A stretch of 8,686 nt of DNA, from contig CAZTCD010000130.1 in NCBI GenBank assembly GCA_964612065.1, forward strand, positions 1-8,686, in the 5' to 3' direction. Shown here piece by piece: positions 1-6,213 of this stretch (position 1 is its first letter; each line of letters starts with the position of its first letter). This DNA is from JAKFYM01 sp964612065. Its GTDB lineage: Bacteria; Bdellovibrionota; UBA1018; CAIPTA01. The translations under genes and the position numbers were made by a program. The notes under the pieces were generated by a model that ran no database searches, had not been told where the DNA came from, and saw only the letters and a list, made by a program, of their open reading frames with translations.

Positions 1-428
1 TGCTGCCCAACGCCCGCGTGGAGGTGTTCACTCCGGAGGGCGCTCCTCTTTACGCACGCGAGTGGAGGAACAAAAAACGCCATGGGCGATGGCTGCGATA
101 CAACAAGAGCGGCTCCCTTAAAGACGAGTCCAACTACGAGCACGGCAAGAAGCACGGTGCCTGGCGCACGTTTTACGTAAGTGGAAAACCCCTATCGGAA
201 GGTTTTTTCGAAAATGATCTGGAGCATGGGCACTGGGTATCCTGGTATGAGAACGGGCAAAAGAGCTTCGAAGGAAATTACGAGCACGGCAAGAAGCAAG
301 GGAAATTCTATACCTGGAACCAACCGGGCACGCTACTGCAGGTAACGGAATGGAAAGATGGGGTGCCCGTCAACCCGCCGGAAACAACCGAAGAAACGAA
401 AGCACAGAATCGGCGTGATTCGCAATAG
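1..428 (+). CDS. MORN-type (YwqK-like) repeat protein, 3' part; start lies before the window
   Basis: The reading frame is open from base 3 to the TGA at 426-428. A GTG at 18 could serve as a start, but the residues before it (LPNAR) continue an alignment with the next gene (LLENGR, then V-x-x-F-T-x-E-G ... E-W in both), so the true start is probably upstream and the protein is truncated here. The visible part is one half unit plus about four 24-residue repeats of the form G-x-W-x-x-[YW]-x-x-x-G-x-x-x-x-x-x-[YF]-x-x-G-x-x-x-G, typical of MORN_2/YwqK-like beta-hairpin repeats. The C-terminus (about 19 residues after the last repeat) is polar and Glu/Thr/Lys-rich. It is a paralogue of the gene that follows, whose start overlaps its end. 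Family members are often labelled 'antitoxin' after B. subtilis YwqK; no toxin gene is visible here, so I do not adopt that label. Function is unknown. Confidence 0.8.
   Translation, partial: LPNARVEVFTPEGAPLYAREWRNKKRHGRWLRYNKSGSLKDESNYEHGKKHGAWRTFYVSGKPLSEGFFENDLEHGHWVSWYENGQKSFEGNYEHGKKQGKFYTWNQPGTLLQVTEWKDGVPVNPPETTEETKAQNRRDSQ
135..298 (+). repeat. Direct repeat of 20 identical bases, two MORN units apart
   Basis: TACGAGCACGGCAAGAAGCA is found at 135-154 and again at 279-298, a spacing of 144 bases, equal to two 72-base repeat units. It encodes YEHGKK plus the first two bases of the next codon. Surrounding bases differ, which suggests local duplication or gene conversion within the array. 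Confidence 0.8.
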
Positions 429-2046
429 CCTCGTAATTCTTTGCCTGTTTCTCTTCTCGTGCAATGCCTCCTGGAAAAAGGAGAAACCACTTCTCGAAAA
501 CGGGCGGGTAACGGCCTTCACCAGTGAAGGCGTGAAAAGATATGAAATGGAATGGCGCCGCTCCCTCCCGCAGGGGATCTGGCTCGACTACTATCCAGAC
601 GGCAAGCTCCATCATCAAACGGGGTTCCACGAAGGCCAGAGGCAAGGCAAGGTGATCGTATGGTATCCCTCCGGCCAGAAAAAATCGGAAGGAGAATTTT
701 CCGCTGGTAAAGAGAGCGGCACCTGGAAAAACTGGAACGAAGCGGGCCGGCTTGTTTTCGAAGGCAACTTTTCGAACGGCAAAAAAAACGGCCGTTCCCG
801 CAGCTGGAATGATCAGGGCCAGCTGGTGATCGATCAAAACTGGAAAGACGATCTTCTCGACGGCGCCTGGGCCGCCTGGCATCCTTCAGGAAAAAAATCC
901 AAAGCCGGAAACTATAAAGACGGAAAGCAGGAAGGCGAGTGGAAAACCTGGTACGAAGACGGCACGATTCAAACTTCCGGCTTTTACCAGGACGGCCTGG
1001 AAGATGGCACGTTACTGTCCTTCTCTCCGAAGGGGAAAAAGGTATGGGAAGCCGCCTATAAAGCCGGGCAGCCGGAGGGAACGTTTCTCTCCTGGTCGGC
1101 CGAGACCGGCAGGCTTCAGTACTCCCGCACCTGGAAGAACGGCCACCTCCACGGCCCGTGGAAAACGTTCCATCCGAACGGCACCTTGAAAGCCGAAGGC
1201 CGTTTTCAGGAAGGCAAGGAAGAGGGCTCCTGGCGCACCTTCTCTCCCCGAGGGATGAAAATCTGGGAAGCCAGCTACAGCAATGGAGCGGCCAACGGCA
1301 CCATCTCCTCCTGGTCGGAGGAGAACGGCCGCCTCCTCAACCAGGCCGAGTGGAAAGAGGGAACGCTCCATGGCTCCTGGAGAACTTTTCACGGCAACGG
1401 GGCCGTCAAGATCAAAGGCCAGTTTGCGGAAGGAAAAGAAACAGGCACCTGGCAGGCCTTCACCCCGAAAGGCATGAAGGTTTGGGAAGCCAGCTACAAA
1501 GCAGGGCGGCCCGATGGAGTTTTTTCCTCATGGTTCGAAACGAACGGCCGCCTTGCCTACCAGCAGGAATGGAAAAACGGCAGGCTTGAAGGCCTCTGGA
1601 AGGTTTGGAGCTCCTCGGGCCAGCTGGAAAATGAGGGCACCTATCGCGACAACAAAAAAGAAGGCGAGTTTCGCTACTATTCCGAAAACGGCGCTCACCT
1701 TAGGACCGAGCATTTCGCGGCCGGCAAGTTGAATGGGGAAGCCCGGGTTTGGTACCCGAATGGAAAGATGAGCTTCCGGGGACGCTACGAAAACGGAAAG
1801 AGGAACGGGACATTCGAAACCTGGTATCCATCGGGAGCACCGCACACAAAGAGCGAGTTTTCCGGCGATAAAACTTCCGGCGAATGGGTGATCTGGACAG
1901 CAGAGGGAAAAGAAATCTTCCGCGGGCCCTGGAAGGGAGACGAAAAGCAATTCGCCGATTTGCGAGACCCGGAGATCGGAAACTTCCACAAGCCGCCCCC
2001 GGCGGCCCCTATGTCGGGCGAAATAGGGGAGTTCGGCAGCCTTTGA
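415..2046 (+). CDS. MORN-repeat lipoprotein with 19 tandem repeat units
   Basis: From the GTG at 415 the product has 543 residues and opens with MIRNSLVILCLFLFSC: a short charged start, a hydrophobic core and a lipobox ending at Cys16. It should therefore be exported, lipidated and anchored, probably in the outer membrane since residue +2 is Asn and not Asp. This start overlaps the upstream gene by 14 bases. An in-frame ATG at 358 would add 19 basic residues but needs a 71-base overlap; it cannot be excluded, and neither start has a strong Shine-Dalgarno site. Residues 54-512 are 19 consecutive MORN_2/YwqK-like units of 24 residues (three have 25), with G-x-W/F at the start, N/D/P-x-G in the turn and an aromatic before the G-K region. 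Residues 198-416 are three copies of a 73-residue three-unit block. The last 31 residues are Pro-rich and repeat-free. MORN repeats form stacked beta-hairpins that bind proteins or lipids; the partner and role here are unknown. Confidence 0.87.
   Translation: MIRNSLVILCLFLFSCNASWKKEKPLLENGRVTAFTSEGVKRYEMEWRRSLPQGIWLDYYPDGKLHHQTGFHEGQRQGKVIVWYPSGQKKSEGEFSAGKESGTWKNWNEAGRLVFEGNFSNGKKNGRSRSWNDQGQLVIDQNWKDDLLDGAWAAWHPSGKKSKAGNYKDGKQEGEWKTWYEDGTIQTSGFYQDGLEDGTLLSFSPKGKKVWEAAYKAGQPEGTFLSWSAETGRLQYSRTWKNGHLHGPWKTFHPNGTLKAEGRFQEGKEEGSWRTFSPRGMKIWEASYSNGAANGTISSWSEENGRLLNQAEWKEGTLHGSWRTFHGNGAVKIKGQFAEGKETGTWQAFTPKGMKVWEASYKAGRPDGVFSSWFETNGRLAYQQEWKNGRLEGLWKVWSSSGQLENEGTYRDNKKEGEFRYYSENGAHLRTEHFAAGKLNGEARVWYPNGKMSFRGRYENGKRNGTFETWYPSGAPHTKSEFSGDKTSGEWVIWTAEGKEIFRGPWKGDEKQFADLRDPEIGNFHKPPPAAPMSGEIGEFGSL
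574..1950 (+). repeat. 19-unit coding MORN repeat array (72-75 bp period)
   Basis: Nineteen units follow each other without interruption in the lipoprotein gene. Sixteen encode 24 residues and three (units 8, 11 and 14) encode 25, with an extra residue before the Gly-Arg-Leu turn. The units have diverged in DNA sequence but keep the protein pattern, so this is an old array, not a fresh slippage product. Confidence 0.85.
1006..1662 (+). repeat. Higher-order tandem repeat: three copies of a 219-bp, three-MORN-unit block
   Basis: Copies begin at 1006, 1225 and 1444. Each has units of 24, 25 and 24 residues in that order. Block-specific marks recur only in this register: KVWEAAY / KIWEASY / KVWEASY in the first unit, and GRLQ / GRLL / GRLA followed by a Trp in the 25-residue unit. 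The 16-base word TGGGAAGCCAGCTACA occurs at 1264 and 1483, exactly 219 bases apart, with a near match at 1045, again 219 bases earlier. Confidence 0.85.
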
Positions 2047-2052
2047 GGCTGC
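2036..2052. terminator. Possible hairpin between two convergent genes
   Basis: GCAGCCT at 2036-2042 pairs perfectly with AGGCTGC at 2046-2052 across a three-base loop. It spans the stop codon of the MORN lipoprotein gene and lies 20 bases beyond the lysA stop. No T-run follows on either strand, so it is not a canonical intrinsic terminator; it might act as a bidirectional transcript-end structure in the 25-base gap. Confidence 0.3.
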
Positions 2053-2071
2053 GTGAGGCGCCGGGAAACTT

Positions 2072-3289
2072 TTAAGAGCTGATCTTCCCGTTTTCCCAGA
2101 ACAACTGCTCCGGGAGCGCATGTTCGTTATAGGTACTTGCCATGGAAAAGCCGTAAGCGCCGGAATCGGCGATCGCCACCCATTCCCCCTGTAAGGTTTC
2201 CGGCAGCTCTCGGGCTTTGCCGATCACATCCGAGCTCTCGCAGATCGGGCCCACCACATCATAGTTTTTCTTCGGGCGGTCACGGTTCTCGAGCACCGAT
2301 AGAATGCGGTGATGAGCCTGATAAAGCGCCGGACGCATCAGGTGATGCATTCCCGTGTTCAGGATCAAAAAGGTGCGTTCAGGGGTTTCCTTCACATACT
2401 GCACTTCGCCCAGAAGCGCGCCGCAGGAGCCCACGAGAATACGTCCGGGCTCACAAAGCACTCTGCCTTCGAATCCCTTGAGGGCCCGCCGAAGCATCGC
2501 ACCGTAACCCTCCAGAAGGGAAATGTCCTTGGCCGGGATCGTATGCTCTTCCTTATAGGAGATCCCCAGGCCGCCCCCCACGTCGAGGGACTGAAGCTGA
2601 AAACCGGCAGCACGGAATGTTTGCCACACCTGAAGGGTTTTCCCGATCGCGTCCTCGATGGGCTGAATATCCTGCAGCTGGGAACCGATGTGCATGGTGA
2701 GACCAACCGGTTCCACCGCATTGCCCGCGCTCTTGAGGATCGAGAGCAGCTCAGGAACGAAATGCTCCCCCATGCCGAACTTGTTTTCGAGGAAGCCGGT
2801 GGTGATATAGGGGTGGGTTTTTGCGTCCACATCAGGATTCATGCGAAAAGCCACCCGCGGGCGTTTGCCCATGGCTTTCGCCATTTCCACGATTCGCAAG
2901 AGTTCCTGCGGGCTCTCCACATTGAGCTGTTTGATGCCGATCCCGATCGCCAGCTCAAGCTCGGCTCTGGTTTTTCCCACGCCGGAGAAGATCACATCGC
3001 CGGGATCGAAGCCCGATTTCATCGCAGTTCGGATCTCGCCGCCGCTCACCACGTCCACCCCGGTTCCTTCCGACTTGAAGGTGCGGAGGACTTTATCGGC
3101 CGAGTTGGCCTTCATGGCAAAGTGGATTTCGATCCCGGGAAAACACTCGCGAAGTTTGCGGGCACGGAGGCGCATGCCATCCAGGTCGTAAAGATAAAAG
3201 GGCTCGTGCCGCCCTTTGCAGAGAAGATCGAGAGGGGTGAGGTTTTCCTCACCAAAATGCAAAATGCCGTTTCGGTAAATCAATCCCAT
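2072..3289 (-). CDS. lysA: Diaminopimelate decarboxylase
   Basis: This is a PLP-dependent fold-III decarboxylase of 405 residues, close to the usual LysA length, which converts meso-diaminopimelate to L-lysine plus CO2 in the cytoplasm. Visible family motifs in order: FAMKAN with the PLP-binding Lys60; MHIGSQL at 199-205; DVGGG at 236-240; CEPGR at 279-283; GMHHLMRPALY at 313-323; the PICES motif at 348-352 with the active-site Cys350; and GAYGFSMASTYN at 377-388 with the PLP-contacting Tyr379. Two positions look off the common pattern: CESSD where CESGD is usual, and NTGM where DAGM is frequent; neither should abolish activity. The ATG at 3289 is the only sensible start, because an in-frame TAG sits four codons upstream (3299-3301). 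There is no Shine-Dalgarno site at a normal distance; the nearest GGAG ends 17 bases before the ATG. No other lysine-pathway gene is in the window. The gene converges on the MORN lipoprotein gene. Confidence 0.96.
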   Translation of the reverse strand: MGLIYRNGILHFGEENLTPLDLLCKGRHEPFYLYDLDGMRLRARKLRECFPGIEIHFAMKANSADKVLRTFKSEGTGVDVVSGGEIRTAMKSGFDPGDVIFSGVGKTRAELELAIGIGIKQLNVESPQELLRIVEMAKAMGKRPRVAFRMNPDVDAKTHPYITTGFLENKFGMGEHFVPELLSILKSAGNAVEPVGLTMHIGSQLQDIQPIEDAIGKTLQVWQTFRAAGFQLQSLDVGGGLGISYKEEHTIPAKDISLLEGYGAMLRRALKGFEGRVLCEPGRILVGSCGALLGEVQYVKETPERTFLILNTGMHHLMRPALYQAHHRILSVLENRDRPKKNYDVVGPICESSDVIGKARELPETLQGEWVAIADSGAYGFSMASTYNEHALPEQLFWENGKISS

Positions 3290-3295
3290 ACTGTC

Positions 3296-3325
3296 AGGCT
3301 ACTTCACTCCGCCTAATAGCGTCAA
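3296..3325 (-). promoter_or_regulatory. Possible leaderless lysA promoter
   Basis: On the minus strand TTGACG (3325-3320, five of six matches to the -35 consensus) is followed after 18 bases by TAGCCT (3301-3296, a weak TAnnnT -10). The -10 ends six bases before the lysA ATG, so transcription would begin at or next to the start codon. This fits the missing Shine-Dalgarno site, but the -10 is weak and the call is tentative. Confidence 0.25.
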
Positions 3326-3326
3326 A

Positions 3327-3402
3327 GCGGCCGATCAAATCTGATCCAATCTCGATCTGAACCGGCCGCGTTAATGCATCCTCGCCACCCAAAAGCGGCC
3401 GG
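3327..3402. repeat. Three GCGGCCG elements in the tex-lysA gap
   Basis: GCGGCCG occurs at 3327-3333 and 3395-3401, and its inverse CGGCCGC at 3363-3369. The longest pairing is CCGGCCGC (3362-3369) with GCGGCCGG (3395-3402), an 8-bp stem with a 25-base loop just after the tex stop. The other pair brackets the GATC repeats. No T-run follows the stem, so it is not called a terminator. The core CGGCCG is palindromic, which lowers the weight of the orientation. Together with the GATC repeats these are all that I see in this 116-base gap besides the promoter candidate. Confidence 0.4.
3333..3360. promoter_or_regulatory. Phased GATC direct repeats in front of lysA (possible operator)
   Basis: GATCAAATCT (3333-3342), GATCCAATCTC (3343-3353) and GATCTGA (3354-3360) are consecutive related units with GATC at 3333, 3343 and 3354, a spacing of 10 and 11 bases, close to one DNA helical turn. 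The array ends seven bases upstream of the candidate lysA -35. Such phased repeats resemble a multimeric regulator site, or three Dam-type methylation sites; no regulator can be named. Confidence 0.35.
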
Positions 3403-3405
3403 ACA

Positions 3406-6141
3406 CTATTTCTCTTTTTTCAGGAGATCGCCCAAGCCCGCAAACGGGTTAAACGCCATCGGCTTGGCCTTGGAAGGCAGCTTGGGTCCTCTCTCGCCAC
3501 GATGGTCGTCGTCCATTTTCACGATGGCGCCGGTGATCGCATCACGCATCGGCTTGCGCGGCTTTTTGGGAGCCCGGTCTTCCCGGCCGCCTTTGCGGTC
3601 TCTGGGGCCACGAGCCTCCCGCGAAGCGCCTTCGCCTTCCGCACCAGGCCCGGCAGGACCACGATTTCGGAAATCCCGGCGAGGCCCTCTGCCTCTTCCG
3701 CGTTCCCCACGGCCACCTCCCTGAGGCTGGCCTTCGGCTCCTTCCGCCCCTGGAGCCACAGCCAACTGCTGGCCATCGGCACCCTGCTGGGCCCTGGGCG
3801 CACGCGGCCGCCTGGGCTTACCCGCACCGCGCTCCCCTCGGGCACCACGGCCCCGGGCTCCCGCACGGGCCCCGGGCTCCTTCATGGTGAGGGAGATCTG
3901 CTTCTTTTCCTCGTTCACGTTGGAAACCCATACGGTTACCGGATCGCCGGGGAAGAGAGCATCAAAAGGATTCTTGGCCAGCACATCGGTAAGCTCCGAG
4001 ATATGCACCAAACCATCCTGCTCGATTCCGATGTCCACGAAAGCGCCGAAGCTGGTTACGTTGGTAACCACGCCGGGGTAGGCGGTATCGCGTTTGAGAT
4101 CCGCCAGGCCCTGAAGGTCGGGGCTATACTCAAACGACTCAAAGGGGCCGCGCGGATCTTCGCCAGGATGCTGGAGCTCGAAAAGAACATGCTTCGCATT
4201 GCTCTTTCCGATAGCGGAAACCAGGGCTTCTTCACTGGCGGAATCTCCCGCACTTACGGCCTTGGCGGCCTCATAAAAAGCTGGGTGAATAAAGGTGGTA
4301 TCCAGCTTTTCCTCGCTCTCCATCACGCGAAGAAATCCCGAGGCATAGCGATAAGCGTTTTCGGTAAAGCCGGAAACGCCCTTCAGGTCTTCCCGGCTCT
4401 TGAGCTTGGCTTTTTCCCGGTGCTGCACCAACGATTTGGCCAGATCGTGGCTCACTCCCGCCACCTTCGATAGCACATGGATAGGAGCGTAGTTGGGGTC
4501 TACGCCCACGAAATTCACCGAGGCTTCAATGCTCCGCTGAAGGGCTTTTCGAAGCTCTCCCTGGGCCACTTCATGCTGGAATTCGCCGAGCGAAAGGAAT
4601 TTCGGATCGAGCCGCAAGATCACCGAAAGCGGATCCTGTAGATACCGGGCCACGAAAATCCCGCGGCGGGTGTTTACGTCGAGAGCGGGGAATTCCTCTT
4701 TCGCGGCCGGGCTGGAGCAATAAATACTGCTGGTGTGCTCATGCACGGTAACGATCGGGAGAGGACGGCCGGCTTCCGTGAGGATCTTCTTGAAAAGCTC
4801 GCGAACTTCCTTGGAACGCGGGCCATGCGCCACGGCGATCGCCTCGATCTTGAGGTTTTCCAGAGAAGCCATGAAATCGGACTGCAGCGAGCTGTTGGCC
4901 TCTTCGATCTTGAAGTTCAAATTGAGCACGAGCTTGCTATCAGCATCCACGAGAGCGATCGAGCAGGGATGATTGCCTGAGCCGGGATCGATGCCCATCA
5001 CGGCCTTGCGGCCCAAGCCCGGGCGAAGCACTTTCTTGCGCAGGTTTTCAGCCAGCGTCTGGATCACGTGCTTTTCCGCCTCTTCCTTCATATGGCGGTG
5101 GGCTTCGTTTTCCATCACGGTATAAACATTGCCTTTGAGGGCCAAACGAGCGGACTGCACCAACACTTCCGCGCCGAGAGATTCCTTCACCGGAGCCGCA
5201 TACTCCTCAAACTTCTCGAGGAGCACTCCTTCGTCGGGGCGGTCAAAGGCGAGCACAAGCTCGTCTTCCATCCAGCCTCTGCGCATGGCGAGATAGCGGT
5301 GGGCCGCTGAGCCTTTTTTCAGGGAACCGATCGGTTCCTGGTACTCGAAAAACTTGGAATACTTCGAGTTGGGCTTGGCCTTCGGGCCCTTTGAGGCACG
5401 GATCTTCGAGCGCCGGAGTACCGTGGAACGAACGAGAGAGCGAAGCTCGAAGGCTTCGGCGATTCTCTCCACGAGAATATCCTGCACTCCTTTGAGCACC
5501 GCCGTGGCATCGGGGTATTTGGAATCGGGCTTGGCGAAGGCAGCCGCCTTTTCTTCCAGGGTGGCGCCCGGAAGCTCAGCCACCGTTTCCCCATGAGCCA
5601 GCGCCCAGATATGGTCGGCCAATACGCTGAGGCCGGCTTCTTTGGCCTGCACACCCAGGGTTTGGCGCTTCAATTTGAAAGGAGCGTAAAGGTCTTCCAG
5701 GCGGTCGAGATCGGAAGACCGCTCGATCTGCAGCTTCAGTTCTTCGGTCAGCTTTCCCTGACTCTGGATTTCCTGCAGCATATGCTGCTGCTTGCGGAAG
5801 ATCTCTTCCCATTCCAATTTAAGATCGAGGAGACGGTAAAGATCGTCCGTTTTCAGGCCCTCTGTCTCTTCCGCGCCGAAAAAAGCCAGATAAGGCACCG
5901 GCACGCCCTCGTCGATCTGCTTCAAGGCGGCCAGCACCCCGCGCAGGGTGTGCCCGGGCATCTGGCGGCGAAGCCAGTGCTCCATCGGCGACTTGGGCTT
6001 AACGTCGTCCATTTTGGGGGCTTCAGCCGTTGCCTCAGGAGCCGGATCGGCCGAGGCAGCTTCTTGCGTCTGCTCCACGTCGTTCAAAATTTCCTGGGAG
6101 TTTTCCTGCGAGATTTCAGTAGAGGGGGTGGAAGTATCCAT
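3406..6141 (-). CDS. tex: Divergent Tex-family S1 RNA-binding protein with RG-rich tail
   Basis: The 911-residue product is longer than a usual Tex (about 770-790). Order of parts: acidic, Glu/Ser/Thr-rich tail (1-50); Tex N-terminal helical region (about 55-300), with DRLEDLYAPFKLKRQT at 146-161; YqgF/RNase H-like domain (about 378-510), with MGIDPG at 382-387 and EEFPALDV at 482-489; helix-hairpin-helix region (about 545-618), ending in LDTTFIHP; S1 domain (about 686-755), with SFGAFVDIG and GLVHISEL; then an Arg/Gly/Pro/Ala-rich low-complexity tail (755-911) closing with FNPFAGLGDLLKKEK. Tex proteins bind nucleic acid and act in transcription or RNA metabolism. Several Tex signatures are altered here: the usual VPFIARYRKE is VPYLAFFGAEE, the NGT-x-S-RET segment reads HGPRSKEV, and EAGASVYS reads EHTSSIYC. 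I therefore regard it as a divergent subfamily member. AAGGA lies eight bases before the ATG. The gene stands alone between a YbjQ-like gene and lysA, all on one strand. Confidence 0.93.
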   Translation of the reverse strand: MDTSTPSTEISQENSQEILNDVEQTQEAASADPAPEATAEAPKMDDVKPKSPMEHWLRRQMPGHTLRGVLAALKQIDEGVPVPYLAFFGAEETEGLKTDDLYRLLDLKLEWEEIFRKQQHMLQEIQSQGKLTEELKLQIERSSDLDRLEDLYAPFKLKRQTLGVQAKEAGLSVLADHIWALAHGETVAELPGATLEEKAAAFAKPDSKYPDATAVLKGVQDILVERIAEAFELRSLVRSTVLRRSKIRASKGPKAKPNSKYSKFFEYQEPIGSLKKGSAAHRYLAMRRGWMEDELVLAFDRPDEGVLLEKFEEYAAPVKESLGAEVLVQSARLALKGNVYTVMENEAHRHMKEEAEKHVIQTLAENLRKKVLRPGLGRKAVMGIDPGSGNHPCSIALVDADSKLVLNLNFKIEEANSSLQSDFMASLENLKIEAIAVAHGPRSKEVRELFKKILTEAGRPLPIVTVHEHTSSIYCSSPAAKEEFPALDVNTRRGIFVARYLQDPLSVILRLDPKFLSLGEFQHEVAQGELRKALQRSIEASVNFVGVDPNYAPIHVLSKVAGVSHDLAKSLVQHREKAKLKSREDLKGVSGFTENAYRYASGFLRVMESEEKLDTTFIHPAFYEAAKAVSAGDSASEEALVSAIGKSNAKHVLFELQHPGEDPRGPFESFEYSPDLQGLADLKRDTAYPGVVTNVTSFGAFVDIGIEQDGLVHISELTDVLAKNPFDALFPGDPVTVWVSNVNEEKKQISLTMKEPGARAGARGRGARGERGAGKPRRPRAPRAQQGADGQQLAVAPGAEGAEGQPQGGGRGERGRGRGPRRDFRNRGPAGPGAEGEGASREARGPRDRKGGREDRAPKKPRKPMRDAITGAIVKMDDDHRGERGPKLPSKAKPMAFNPFAGLGDLLKKEK

Positions 6142-6149
6142 TTTTTGTG

Positions 6150-6154
6150 TCCTT
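6150..6154 (-). promoter_or_regulatory. tex ribosome binding site
   Basis: On the minus strand AAGGA is followed by eight A/C-only bases and then the ATG at 6141. This spacing is normal and supports that start, so the acidic N-terminal extension of Tex is truly part of the protein. Confidence 0.6.
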
Positions 6155-6183
6155 GTTCTCCAGCGAGCGTAGGGCGAAGTTCT

Positions 6184-6189
6184 ATTCTA
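6184..6189 (-). promoter_or_regulatory. Possible -10 element for tex
   Basis: The minus strand reads TAGAAT, five of six matches to TATAAT, 42 bases before the tex ATG in the 72-base gap after the YbjQ-like gene. The hexamer 17 bases further upstream (TAGGAA) is a poor -35. No terminator is seen in the gap, so read-through from secA and its partner gene into tex is equally possible. Confidence 0.25.
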
Positions 6190-6213
6190 GGGGGAATAAA
6201 TGCCGGTTCCTAT

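Noticed and set aside
1..2046. Toxin-antitoxin module (YwqK-family label)
   Set aside because: No toxin gene is visible, the larger protein carries a lipoprotein signal and the label rests only on the repeat family.
1528..2121. 197-codon open frame on the minus strand under the MORN gene
   Set aside because: The MORN repeat periodicity on the plus strand is decisive. A downstream extension of lysA is excluded by its TAA at 2072-2074.
2309..3316. 335-codon open frame on the plus strand, opposite lysA
   Set aside because: It lies fully antisense to a LysA with all motifs intact. Its product is rich in His/Arg/Leu with no recognisable domain, as expected from the complement of a GC-rich coding frame.
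3362..3402. Intrinsic terminator after tex
   Set aside because: The 8-bp stem has a 25-base loop and no T-run after it on the minus strand, so it does not meet the usual form.
3502..4473. 323-codon open frame on the plus strand, opposite the tex 3' half
   Set aside because: It is antisense to the S1 domain and RG-rich tail of Tex; the low-complexity GC-rich tail depletes stops on the other strand. No domain seen.
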